From positions 1 through 6,888 of the forward strand of contig CAKOLN010000024.1 in assembly GCA_934096075.1 (NCBI GenBank): 6,888 bases of DNA, read 5' to 3'. A model generated the notes under the pieces. That model saw only the letters and a list, made by a program, of their open reading frames with translations. It made no database searches and was not told where the DNA came from. The translations under genes and the position numbers were made by a program. Below, in pieces: positions 1-5,222 of this stretch (position 1 is the first letter of the stretch; every line of letters begins with the position of its first letter). This DNA is from an uncultured Bacilli bacterium. Lineage in GTDB: Bacteria > Bacillota_I > Bacilli_A > RF39 > UBA660.

Positions 1-200
1 TTTCTTTTTTCACCTATGCAATTATAAGTATAGGTAATTAGTCCTTTGTCTTTATAATAAAGTGTCCCTCCATCAAAGTGTTCCCTTATCTTTAATACTG
101 GACTATTTTGAAATATGAGTGCTTGTGATATATCAATAACAATTAATAATAATATACTAAAAAACACGATTAATATGTGTTTTTTATACTTATTCCACAT
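1..200 (-). CDS. small membrane protein, N-terminal part only (runs off the left edge)
   Basis: The visible part is 66 codons starting MWNKYKKHILIVF and has no stop before the window edge. Residues about 9-29 form one hydrophobic segment after a basic start, so it is a single-pass membrane protein or an uncleaved signal anchor with the rest outside. The stretch HFDGGTLYYKDKGLITYTY follows; a DGG-T-x-YY-x-G pattern of this kind occurs in small clostridial membrane proteins of unknown function, recalled by eye only. The start is supported by AGAGGTG about 6 nt upstream. It lies 14 nt after the stop of the DUF6320-like gene on the same strand, so it is probably the last visible gene of that operon. 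No function can be assigned. Confidence 0.7.
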   Translation of the reverse strand, partial: MWNKYKKHILIVFFSILLLIVIDISQALIFQNSPVLKIREHFDGGTLYYKDKGLITYTYNCIGEKR

Positions 201-214
201 ATTTACACCTCTTT

Positions 215-907
215 CTAAATAAATATCCTTTGTTTTATTTCATCCATTAATTTTCTATTATAAGAAATTATAAATAGAATTAATCCTATAATTGTTATTG
301 GTAATACAGCATATATTGACCAATTAATAATAATTTTCTCATATTTAAACATATCAACACACATCTCTATTGTTAAAAGAATTACTGATATAAATGAAAA
401 TGCAACAGAGAATCTTCTTAATAAATTATATTTTTTCTTACTTAATACAAATGCACAAAGTACGATATAAATCCAAATTATAAATATAAATGGACAAACT
501 AAATAATAAAACCAATGTAATCCGTTATTTAAATATGCTATTACATATATTAATGTTTCAGTTGCAAATAAATCAATTATTAATGGGATGAATTTATTTT
601 TAAATAATATAAATGATAGTTTAGAATCCAAAAACAAAATAGATACAATTACATAAATACTCCATGTAATATTTCCTGTAAATATCAAATCACATAAAAC
701 TGTAATAATGGCTGCACATATTAATACAACTGTTATTAACTCACACAAGTATTTTTTATTTATTCCTTTATGTTTTTCAACTACTTGACTATATGCTGGA
801 GTAAACTTATCTTTTAAGTTATTTGGATTTATTACTTTTGTATTACACAAAGGACAAACTTTTTCAGATTGTTTTAATTTAACTCCACAATTAACACAAT
901 AACTCAT
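215..907 (-). CDS. zinc-ribbon membrane protein, DUF6320-like
   Basis: The 230-residue product opens with a zinc ribbon, MSYCVNCGVKL then VCPLCNTKVINP, with cysteines at about 4, 7, 18 and 21. About six hydrophobic helices follow to the C-terminus (segments near ITVVLICAAI, WSIYVIVSIL, FIPLIIDLFA, LHWFYYLVCPF, FSVAFSFISV and WSIYAVLPIT). This layout matches DUF6320 proteins, which I know as partners of condensation-like acyltransferases; the role is unknown. An ATG also exists at 910, but AGGAGG at 913-918 would be only 2 nt from it against 5 nt from the ATG at 907, so 907 is preferred. The start overlaps the upstream stop (TGATG), indicating translational coupling to the acyltransferase-like gene. 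A membrane accessory, anchor or product-handling subunit is inference. Confidence 0.85.
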   Translation of the reverse strand: MSYCVNCGVKLKQSEKVCPLCNTKVINPNNLKDKFTPAYSQVVEKHKGINKKYLCELITVVLICAAIITVLCDLIFTGNITWSIYVIVSILFLDSKLSFILFKNKFIPLIIDLFATETLIYVIAYLNNGLHWFYYLVCPFIFIIWIYIVLCAFVLSKKKYNLLRRFSVAFSFISVILLTIEMCVDMFKYEKIIINWSIYAVLPITIIGLILFIISYNRKLMDEIKQRIFI

Positions 908-2184
908 CATAACCTCCTATTACTTTCTATTAAAACTGGTACTCCCATTTCAACTAATGTAGTAAATAATATTCGTTCAAATTCAGCTTCTTTTATTTTT
1001 CTAGTTATAGTTATATATAAATTACCATTATATCCAACCACTGCTGATGATGCGGGCTTTCCTCTTGATTTTCCTATTGCAATTCCCATTTCTAAAACAT
1101 ATTTTTCTACTTCTTTTGGTAATACAATATTACCCAAATTAGATAAGGTATTAGAACAATATCTATCCCCCATCATTTTTTCGGTAAATGACATTATATG
1201 CTTTTTTATAAACATTGGTAGCAATCTTATGAAATAATTTCTTGCTATTTTTACATTAGCACTTATTTTAGCATTTAACATTTTTTCAGTCAAATTAAGT
1301 TCCAAAGTGTTTTTAACTATTTTTATTATTTCTTCTAAAGAGTAATTACCATATATAGTATCTATTCCAACATTTACATAAGAAGAAAAATTTCTCATTG
1401 TATTACTTTCATAATAATTTCTTAAATTAACTGGTATTGATATTTTTATTGGTTTATTATTCTTTTTATGTTCTCTATTATATAATTCTTGTATTGATAG
1501 AATGTATAACGATGCCAATAAACAAGTTATAGTGCAGTTATACTTTTTAGTTATTTTTTTAAGATCATCTATTTTAATAATACCAGTAATAACATTTAAA
1601 TCATTATTACTAATAAGAGTACCTTTATAATGATATGCTGGTTTTTCATGCACTAATTTCCCAACTTTTCTAGCATATTTTTTAAAGTCATCACTATATT
1701 CTTCTCTACTAACTTTTGCATTTGGATTTAAAACATAATTATTATATGTAATTTTTGTATTATATTTTAATTTAATATATTCTCCTACTAATGTAGATAT
1801 AAATATAATTGCTCCAGTACCATCGGTTAAGGCGTGAAAAAATTCAACTGCAATTCTATTTTCATAATATCTAACTCTAAATAGATAATTTCTATGATTT
1901 TTAAACTTTATTCTAAACATAGGATTATTATAATCTTGCTCTATTATGGGGTTATCTTTTATTCTTTTAAAATAACACCAAAAAAGTCCTTGCTTTAACT
2001 TATATTTAAATGTTGGAAATCTATCTATTACATTGTTTAATGCACATTGTAAAACATCTTTATCTATTTTATCTTTTAAAGTCATACTAACACGAAACAT
2101 AGCAGCATATTTTCTTGATAATGTTGACGGATATATAGTTGCAGCATTATCTAGTTTTAACCAATTTGGTGTTTTTTCTTTCAT
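907..2184 (-). CDS. condensation / alcohol acetyltransferase-like protein (PapA-type acyltransferase superfamily)
   Basis: The 425-residue product has the hallmark HxxxDG motif as FHALTDGTG (His117, Asp121, Gly122), the catalytic signature of CoA- or carrier-dependent acyltransferases such as NRPS condensation domains, PapA5 and alcohol acetyltransferases. Other family-like stretches are the N-terminal WLKLDNAATIYPS, SIPVNLRNYY-ESNTMRNFSSYVNVG in the middle, and SNLGNIVLPKEVEKYV near the end. Length fits a full two-lobed enzyme. There is no membrane segment, so it should be cytoplasmic or bound to its membrane partner. ATG at 2193 has GGGGAG directly against it; ATG at 2184 has it 9 nt away and gives the usual family start, so 2184 is chosen. 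The stop overlaps the next gene. The acyl donor and acceptor cannot be read from sequence; an esterified lipid or alcohol is a guess. Confidence 0.85.
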   Translation of the reverse strand: MKEKTPNWLKLDNAATIYPSTLSRKYAAMFRVSMTLKDKIDKDVLQCALNNVIDRFPTFKYKLKQGLFWCYFKRIKDNPIIEQDYNNPMFRIKFKNHRNYLFRVRYYENRIAVEFFHALTDGTGAIIFISTLVGEYIKLKYNTKITYNNYVLNPNAKVSREEYSDDFKKYARKVGKLVHEKPAYHYKGTLISNNDLNVITGIIKIDDLKKITKKYNCTITCLLASLYILSIQELYNREHKKNNKPIKISIPVNLRNYYESNTMRNFSSYVNVGIDTIYGNYSLEEIIKIVKNTLELNLTEKMLNAKISANVKIARNYFIRLLPMFIKKHIMSFTEKMMGDRYCSNTLSNLGNIVLPKEVEKYVLEMGIAIGKSRGKPASSAVVGYNGNLYITITRKIKEAEFERILFTTLVEMGVPVLIESNRRL

Positions 2185-2214
2185 TTTAAACATCTCCCCA
2201 GATTATTACAATAA

Positions 2215-2253
2215 AAGAAAGCATTACTTATATAGTATCAGAAATGCTTTCTT
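2215..2253 (-). terminator. intrinsic terminator after the DUF5301 gene
   Basis: An 11-bp perfect stem pairs AAGAAAGCATT with AATGCTTTCTT around a 17-nt loop, and on the minus strand the right arm runs into TTTCTTTTATT. It sits 8 nt after the stop at 2262. It separates the rhodanese-DUF5301 unit from the acyltransferase-DUF6320 unit. The arm is AT-rich and the loop is long, and no good promoter was seen between hairpin and the next start, so partial read-through is plausible. Confidence 0.7.
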
Positions 2254-2261
2254 CTCTTATA

Positions 2262-3077
2262 TTATTTAACTTCAAATTCTACTGCTGAATATACTATTTC
2301 AGTATCTTCACTTGCATTTTCCTCAGTAAATGATTTAACAATTCTGTATTTTCCCTTTGTCAAAGATTCTCTAAACATTCCGTCTATTTCAGTTGTAATT
2401 GTTTCCTCACCCTTAATCACATGAAGAATTAAGTTAAATGATGGTTCTTCTGTCCATTTTACTTCATACCACTTACCATCTTTTTCCATTTCTACATAAA
2501 AATCTTCTTCATACTCATAGGTTTTCTTAGTCATATTTTTGATAATCAATTTAATTTTGTTATTCATCATATCTTCTGACTTCATTTCGTCATTTTTTAT
2601 TTCCATCATTATTTTGTTGTTTGTAACATTATATTTTGACATTTCACCAATAGTATAGACTTTAGATAAATACATCATTATATCTTCATATTCTTTTTTA
2701 CTTAATTTGAATATTCCATTGTATGGTTGTTCAAGATAATACATATCATCTTTCATATAAATATTCATTATATTTTTTTCATCATCACCTATAATGAAAG
2801 AAATTTTTGTAAGTTTTTTAACATCTTTTGGTGTATCTGTTACACTTTTTTTCATAGACTTTTTATTTTCTATTATTTTGTATATTTTTTCTATTTCTTT
2901 TTTATCGCTAATAGTAACAACTCTATTATCTTCCTTTATTAAAACTTCTTCAACTTCTCCCATTTTAGGAAGATTAATTTTTTTATTATTTGATAGAACA
3001 TATACTACCCCACACATTATAGCTGCAAGTGCTATTATAACAATAAGTTTAATTATTTCTTTTTTTTCAATTTTCAT
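2262..3077 (-). CDS. membrane-anchored DUF5301 plus bacterial Ig-like domain protein
   Basis: The 271-residue product has a basic start and one hydrophobic segment at about 10-29 (IKLIVIIALAAIMCGVVYV), so the rest is probably outside the membrane. Residues about 41-140 resemble DUF5301: a beta-rich start, ISDKKEIEKIYKIIENKKS, SVTDTP, then YYLEQPYNGIFKLSKKEYEDIM. Residues about 170-271 resemble the bacterial Ig-like domain of Clostridia (Big_14 type), with YEYEEDFYVEMEKDGKWYEV and a closing GKYRIVKSF. The cysteine at 22 is inside the hydrophobic stretch without a clear lipobox, so lipid anchoring is uncertain. AGGAGG lies 6 nt before ATG. It is 14 nt downstream of the rhodanese gene and probably co-transcribed. 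Function unknown; a cell-surface sensor or inhibitor-like role would be guesswork. Confidence 0.85.
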   Translation of the reverse strand: MKIEKKEIIKLIVIIALAAIMCGVVYVLSNNKKINLPKMGEVEEVLIKEDNRVVTISDKKEIEKIYKIIENKKSMKKSVTDTPKDVKKLTKISFIIGDDEKNIMNIYMKDDMYYLEQPYNGIFKLSKKEYEDIMMYLSKVYTIGEMSKYNVTNNKIMMEIKNDEMKSEDMMNNKIKLIIKNMTKKTYEYEEDFYVEMEKDGKWYEVKWTEEPSFNLILHVIKGEETITTEIDGMFRESLTKGKYRIVKSFTEENASEDTEIVYSAVEFEVK

Positions 3078-3091
3078 TTTTTTCCTCCTAT

Positions 3092-3688
3092 TTAGTTATT
3101 TTTTTTAAAAACTGTTATTTTTTCATATCCACCTAAATCAATAACATTTTTAAAACCATTTTTGTTTAATTTAATCATTGCATTGTGGCTTCTTCTTCCA
3201 CTTCTACAATAAACAAAAATATATTTGTTTTTGTCAAGTTTATTAAGATTTTTTTCTAGTTCTTCTTCTGGAATATTTATTGCATCAACCAAATGACCCG
3301 AATCAAATTCTTCTTTAGTTCTAACATCTACAATAGTGTAGTTGTTTTCAGTAATTATTTTTTTGATGTTTTCCTCTTTTGTATCTTTAGACCACTGCCA
3401 AACATTTCCCTTAAACATTGTTTTAAAAGTCTTTTTAGAAATTGTGTATTGGACTAGATCCTCTGACATTTGATTAAGATCATATTCATATCTAACAGTA
3501 AAACCTAAACTGTGTATTTCTTCAATATATATATTTTTGTTATTGCTCTTTATTTCTTCAACTTTTAATTTAACAAGTGGCTTATCATACAAATTAATTT
3601 CTAACCTTATACATTCCTCAACAAAGAATACCAGAAATGCGAATACTATTATTATAAAAATTGGTAGTATTCTATAAATAGATTTCAC
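3092..3688 (-). CDS. membrane-anchored rhodanese-domain protein (GTG start)
   Basis: The 198-residue product has a membrane segment at about 7-24 (ILPIFIIIVFAFLVFF), a region of about 80 residues of unclear family (SLGFTVRYEYDL ... FKGNVWQW), and a C-terminal rhodanese domain at about 107-191. The rhodanese part shows TIVDVRTKEEFDSGHLVDA and the active-site loop YCRSGRRS with the sulfur-accepting Cys161. It could transfer sulfane sulfur or handle persulfides and thiols; by topology the domain should face outside, though this is inference. Reading is open upstream to an ATG at 3802, but that would run through the promoter/operator region; GTG at 3688 has AGGAGG 6 nt upstream and immediately precedes the membrane segment. 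The gene leads a two-gene unit with the DUF5301 protein. Confidence 0.85.
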   Translation of the reverse strand: MKSIYRILPIFIIIVFAFLVFFVEECIRLEINLYDKPLVKLKVEEIKSNNKNIYIEEIHSLGFTVRYEYDLNQMSEDLVQYTISKKTFKTMFKGNVWQWSKDTKEENIKKIITENNYTIVDVRTKEEFDSGHLVDAINIPEEELEKNLNKLDKNKYIFVYCRSGRRSHNAMIKLNKNGFKNVIDLGGYEKITVFKKNN

Positions 3689-3734
3689 ATATTTCCTCCT
3701 TTCTTTTTTTGCAATATATCCTCTTGTTATATAT

Positions 3735-3763
3735 ATATTACCATATTTTTTCCGTTTTCGGTA
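3735..3763 (-). promoter_or_regulatory. possible promoter of the rhodanese operon
   Basis: On the minus strand TGGTAATAT (3735-3743) looks like an extended -10, with TACCGA 17 nt upstream as a poor -35. The nearby ATATATAT run gives alternatives. Operator copy A overlaps the -35, which would suit repression. Weak evidence. Confidence 0.35.
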
Positions 3764-3765
3764 GA
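3751..3765 (+). promoter_or_regulatory. operator-like motif, copy A
   Basis: The 15-mer TCCGTTTTCGGTAGA is identical at 13 of 15 positions to copy E before perR. It lies about 60 bp upstream of the rhodanese start, over the putative -35 region. Its centre CCGTTTTCGG is itself a short palindrome. Confidence 0.5.
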
Positions 3766-3798
3766 TTTTTTTATTTTTTTCTCTCACTTTACAAAAAA

Positions 3799-3822
3799 AC
3801 AAGCCATTTTCGACTTGCTTAT
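3799..3822 (-). terminator. terminator of the HU-like pseudogene
   Basis: On the minus strand AAGCAAGTC pairs with GGCTTGTTT around a 6-nt loop (two G-U pairs) and runs into a T-tract within 3790-3801. It begins 8 nt after the stop of the HU remnant, so it is probably the original terminator of that gene. Confidence 0.65.
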
Positions 3823-3828
3823 AAGTAT

Positions 3829-4009
3829 TTAATTTATTTTGTCTTTTAAGTCTGTGCTAAGTTTAAAGTTTACTGATTTCGAAGTTCTAATTTTTATTTT
3901 TTCACCAGTTAATGGATTTCTACCGTCTCTGACTTTTCTTTCAATAATTTTAAATATCCCAAATCCCGCAACCAATACTTTCTAAAACGGAATTTGATAT
4001 AATTGTCAT
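3829..4009 (-). pseudogene. HU/IHF-type DNA-binding protein, broken
   Basis: An open stretch of 50 codons from 3981 to the TAA at 3829 reads KVLVAGFGIFKIIERKV, RDGRNPLTGEKIKI and TSKSVNFKLS, which is the beta-arm half of HU/IHF, including the GRNPxTG DNA-binding tip. Intact proteins are about 90 residues. Just upstream in this frame is a TAG, and no start exists. In another frame, ATG at 4009 gives MTIISNSVLESI before running out of register; VLESI is what the helix before the GFG strand usually looks like. The two pieces meet at AAAGTATTGG, where GAAAGTATT (ESI) and AAAGTATTG (KVL) overlap. This looks like an internal deletion between short direct repeats that removed about 8-10 codons and shifted the frame. 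The true N-terminus is not recognisable further upstream. Confidence 0.75.
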
Positions 4010-4180
4010 TTACACATAATAATCACCAAGCAGCATTGACACTTTTTTACTTGATTTATACTTATGTAAGTTATCAATAATCTTTTTCCTTTTTTCATGT
4101 ACTGTTTTATTATAAAAATACGAACTGATTTTATTCTCTTTATATTTATTATTACTTAAAACAATTTCGTTTTGATTCAT
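4010..4180 (-). CDS. doubtful small ORF, 56 residues
   Basis: Starting MNQNEIVLSNNKYKENK and ending SKKVSMLLGDYYV, the product is basic and polar, with no membrane segment or known motif. GGTGG 5 nt before the ATG at 4180 is a weak ribosome binding site; an in-frame ATG also lies at 4192. It ends immediately before the ATG of the HU N-terminal remnant (TAAATG). It could be a real small gene sharing the HU transcript, or non-coding remnant. I do not recognise it. Confidence 0.25.
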   Translation of the reverse strand: MNQNEIVLSNNKYKENKISSYFYNKTVHEKRKKIIDNLHKYKSSKKVSMLLGDYYV

Positions 4181-4244
4181 AGTTACCACCACATTTTGTA
4201 CAAAAAGTTAGAGCTTTAAATAGTTGTTTAAAAGTGAAAAACAT
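4152..4244 (-). CDS. doubtful mini-ORF with a CxxCGG zinc-knuckle-like motif, 30 residues
   Basis: This 30-codon frame begins MFFTFKQLFKALTF and contains FCTKCGGNYES, which looks like the opening of a zinc-ribbon protein. It has no ribosome binding site and overlaps the start of the 56-residue ORF in another frame. Possibly a decayed zinc-ribbon gene whose continuation is out of frame. Low support. Confidence 0.15.
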   Translation of the reverse strand: MFFTFKQLFKALTFCTKCGGNYESKRNCFK

Positions 4245-4263
4245 AAGATCTAATACAAGAAAT

Positions 4264-4290
4264 ATTATACTTTTTTAGCAAAAACATCAA
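4264..4290 (-). promoter_or_regulatory. minus-strand promoter toward the HU remnant
   Basis: On the minus strand a perfect TATAAT occupies 4264-4269, with TTGATG at 4285-4290, a short 15-nt spacer. The -35 abuts operator copy B. It would drive the small ORFs and the HU remnant, and diverges from the XRE regulator promoter. Confidence 0.45.
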
Positions 4291-4304
4291 CCGATTTCAA
4301 CAGA
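4290..4304 (+). promoter_or_regulatory. operator-like motif, copy B
   Basis: ACCGATTTCAACAGA sits against the -35 of the minus-strand promoter. It starts exactly 21 bp before copy C, which places both on the same DNA face. Confidence 0.5.
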
Positions 4305-4310
4305 TTTTTT

Positions 4311-4325
4311 ACCGATTTCAGTAAA
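4311..4325 (+). promoter_or_regulatory. operator-like motif, copy C
   Basis: ACCGATTTCAGTAAA lies inside an inverted repeat TTTTAC/GTAAAA (4307-4326) with an 8-nt spacer, the same geometry as copy E. Confidence 0.5.
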
Positions 4326-4352
4326 ATTTATATCAATACTTTAAATATTTTT

Positions 4353-4367
4353 CTCATTTTCAGAAAA
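4353..4367 (+). promoter_or_regulatory. operator-like motif, degenerate copy D
   Basis: CTCATTTTCAGAAAA keeps the TTTCAG core and starts 42 bp (2 x 21) after copy C. It is about 40 bp upstream of the XRE gene's -10. A still weaker match follows at 4372-4386. Confidence 0.3.
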
Positions 4368-4403
4368 ATTTATTGAAATCAAGAGATTTTTTTATTATTT
4401 TTT

Positions 4404-4412
4404 TGATATAAT
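4404..4412 (+). promoter_or_regulatory. extended -10 promoter of the XRE regulator
   Basis: TGATATAAT is a full extended -10 (TG-n-TATAAT) with the start point expected near 4419. No good -35 is present 17 nt upstream, which an extended -10 can tolerate. The AGGAGG at 4426-4431 follows, so the leader is only about 20 nt. Confidence 0.65.
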
Positions 4413-4438
4413 TACATATAGACAAAGGAGGCCATAAT

Positions 4439-4678
4439 ATGTCTTTTACGCAGGCAATAATCAATAGAATACTTGAACTATGTGAAAAGAACCATATTAC
4501 TCCAAATAAGTTATCAGAACTTTCCACTGTACCGGTAGCAACACTATTTGCGTTACTAAATGATAAAGTAGAAAATCCTAGTTCCAGAAACATATATAAA
4601 ATGTGTAAGGTTTTTGGGATAACTATGGCAGAGTTTTATGATACTGATATATTTAATCAAATGAATTTTACGAAATAA
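4439..4678 (+). CDS. small XRE/Cro-CI family helix-turn-helix regulator
   Basis: The 79-residue product is essentially one XRE domain: helix 1 at about 3-17 (FTQAIINRILELCEK), the helix-turn-helix at about 22-41 (PNKLSELSTVPVATLFALLN), then NPSSRNIYKMCKVFGITMAEFYD closing the five-helix fold, as in phage Cro or small plasmid regulators. It binds DNA as a dimer by family. No sensor domain is present. AGGAGG lies 7 nt before ATG. It has its own promoter and terminator, so it is transcribed alone. Repeated operator-like motifs B-D upstream suggest autoregulation, and copies A and E suggest it may also act on the rhodanese operon and perR; this is inference. Confidence 0.9.
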   Translation: MSFTQAIINRILELCEKNHITPNKLSELSTVPVATLFALLNDKVENPSSRNIYKMCKVFGITMAEFYDTDIFNQMNFTK

Positions 4679-4690
4679 GTATTTATATCG

Positions 4691-4715
4691 CAACCAAAAT
4701 GGTTGTTTTCTTTTT
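4691..4715 (+). terminator. terminator of the XRE regulator gene
   Basis: CAACCA (4691-4696) pairs with TGGTTG (4700-4705) around AAA, followed by TTTTCTTTTT. It lies 12 nt after the stop. Confidence 0.8.
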
Positions 4716-4739
4716 ACTTAATTTTTACTTTTTTAAACA

Positions 4740-4763
4740 TTTTCTACCGTTTTCAGTAGAAAA
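4740..4763 (+). promoter_or_regulatory. operator-like motif, copy E, within an inverted repeat
   Basis: Eight-base arms TTTTCTAC (4740-4747) and GTAGAAAA (4756-4763) flank CGTTTTCA; the core ACCGTTTTCAGTAGA is at 4746-4760. It lies 26 bp upstream of the perR -35. It is the most symmetric copy and the best candidate for the consensus operator. Confidence 0.55.
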
Positions 4764-4788
4764 TTATTGCTTGTTTACATAAAATATC

Positions 4789-4817
4789 TTGATATCAGTA
4801 AATTATTATGATATATT
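4789..4817 (+). promoter_or_regulatory. promoter of perR-rbr
   Basis: TTGATA (4789-4794), a 17-nt spacer and TATATT (4812-4817) preceded by TGA form a near-consensus promoter with an extended -10. The start point should be near 4824. Confidence 0.75.
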
Positions 4818-4819
4818 AT

Positions 4820-4834
4820 TAGTAATCATTACTA
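4820..4834 (+). promoter_or_regulatory. 7-1-7 palindrome, PerR/Fur-box-like
   Basis: TAGTAATCATTACTA is a perfect 7-1-7 inverted repeat, the geometry of the PerR box (TTATAATnATTATAA), matching 5 of 7 positions in each half. It overlaps the expected transcription start and ends just before the ribosome binding site, so binding would block initiation. It fits negative autoregulation of perR and control of rbr. Confidence 0.7.
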
Positions 4835-4848
4835 TTAAGGAGGTAATT

Positions 4849-5220
4849 GTGAGAAATACTACACAAAGAAATTTAATACTGGATATTATTAATAATTCAT
4901 GTGATCATTTAACAGCTGATGAAGTATATGAAATTGCTAGAAAAAGTATTTCAAATATTAGTTTAGGAACAGTATATAGAAATCTAAATATTCTAGTAGA
5001 GCTTCAAAAGATAAGAAAAATTAAAACTTTTGATGGGAAAGATCATTATGACAAACTGCATATTAAACATAATCACTTTATTTGTTTAAAATGTAATAAA
5101 ATATTTGATATACATGAAACATCTAATATTGAGTATAAAAATATTCCAAATGATTTTGAAATAGTAAACTATGATATTACCTACTCTGGTTATTGTAATG
5201 AATGTAAGAAAGGAAGGTAA
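4849..5220 (+). CDS. perR: PerR-type peroxide-sensing repressor (Fur family), GTG start
   Basis: The 123-residue product has an N-terminal winged helix (TQRNLILDIINN, DHLTADEVYEIAR, SLGTVYRNLNIL) and a C-terminal dimer/metal domain. The regulatory metal ligands of PerR are all present at equivalent places: His20, Asp68, His74, His76 and Asp87; Asp rather than Glu at the last site favours PerR over Fur. The structural zinc site is Cys79-x2-Cys82 and Cys116-x2-Cys119. Metal-catalysed oxidation of such histidines releases DNA in the known family. Reading is open back to an ATG at 4789, but that codon lies in the promoter; GTG at 4849 has AAGGAGG 5 nt upstream and gives the usual family start. 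It is 2 nt upstream of rubrerythrin in one operon. Confidence 0.9.
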   Translation: MRNTTQRNLILDIINNSCDHLTADEVYEIARKSISNISLGTVYRNLNILVELQKIRKIKTFDGKDHYDKLHIKHNHFICLKCNKIFDIHETSNIEYKNIPNDFEIVNYDITYSGYCNECKKGR

Positions 5221-5222
5221 AG

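Noticed and set aside
907..909. TGA read as tryptophan (Mollicutes code)
   Set aside because: The TGA ends the acyltransferase at its normal family length and overlaps the next start; tryptophan is TGG throughout.
2033..2269. Plus-strand open frame of 78 codons opposite the acyltransferase-like gene
   Set aside because: No ribosome binding site, composition is the antisense of a well-supported gene, no motif.
2727..3108. Two plus-strand frames opposite the DUF5301 gene, Phe/Ile-rich and resembling membrane proteins
   Set aside because: Hydrophobicity is the expected antisense of a Lys/Glu-rich AT-rich gene; no start signals.
3721..3740. AT dinucleotide run as a repeat feature or CRISPR leader
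   Set aside because: Short low-complexity DNA in an AT-rich promoter region; no direct repeats with spacers anywhere in the window.
3689..3802. N-terminal extension of the rhodanese protein to the ATG at 3802
   Set aside because: The added residues are a Lys/Arg-rich reading of promoter and operator DNA; GTG at 3688 has the proper ribosome binding site.
3986..4000. TTCCGTTTTAGAAAG on the minus strand as a further operator copy
   Set aside because: Only the CCGTTTT part matches and it lies in the HU reading frame, so chance is the simpler explanation.
4360..4593. Minus-strand frame over the XRE promoter and gene
   Set aside because: Antisense shadow of a regulator with clear domain, promoter and ribosome binding site.
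4740..4763. Inverted repeat as a second terminator after the XRE gene
   Set aside because: No T-tract follows on either strand, a good terminator already lies at 4691-4715, and the core recurs elsewhere as an operator-like motif.
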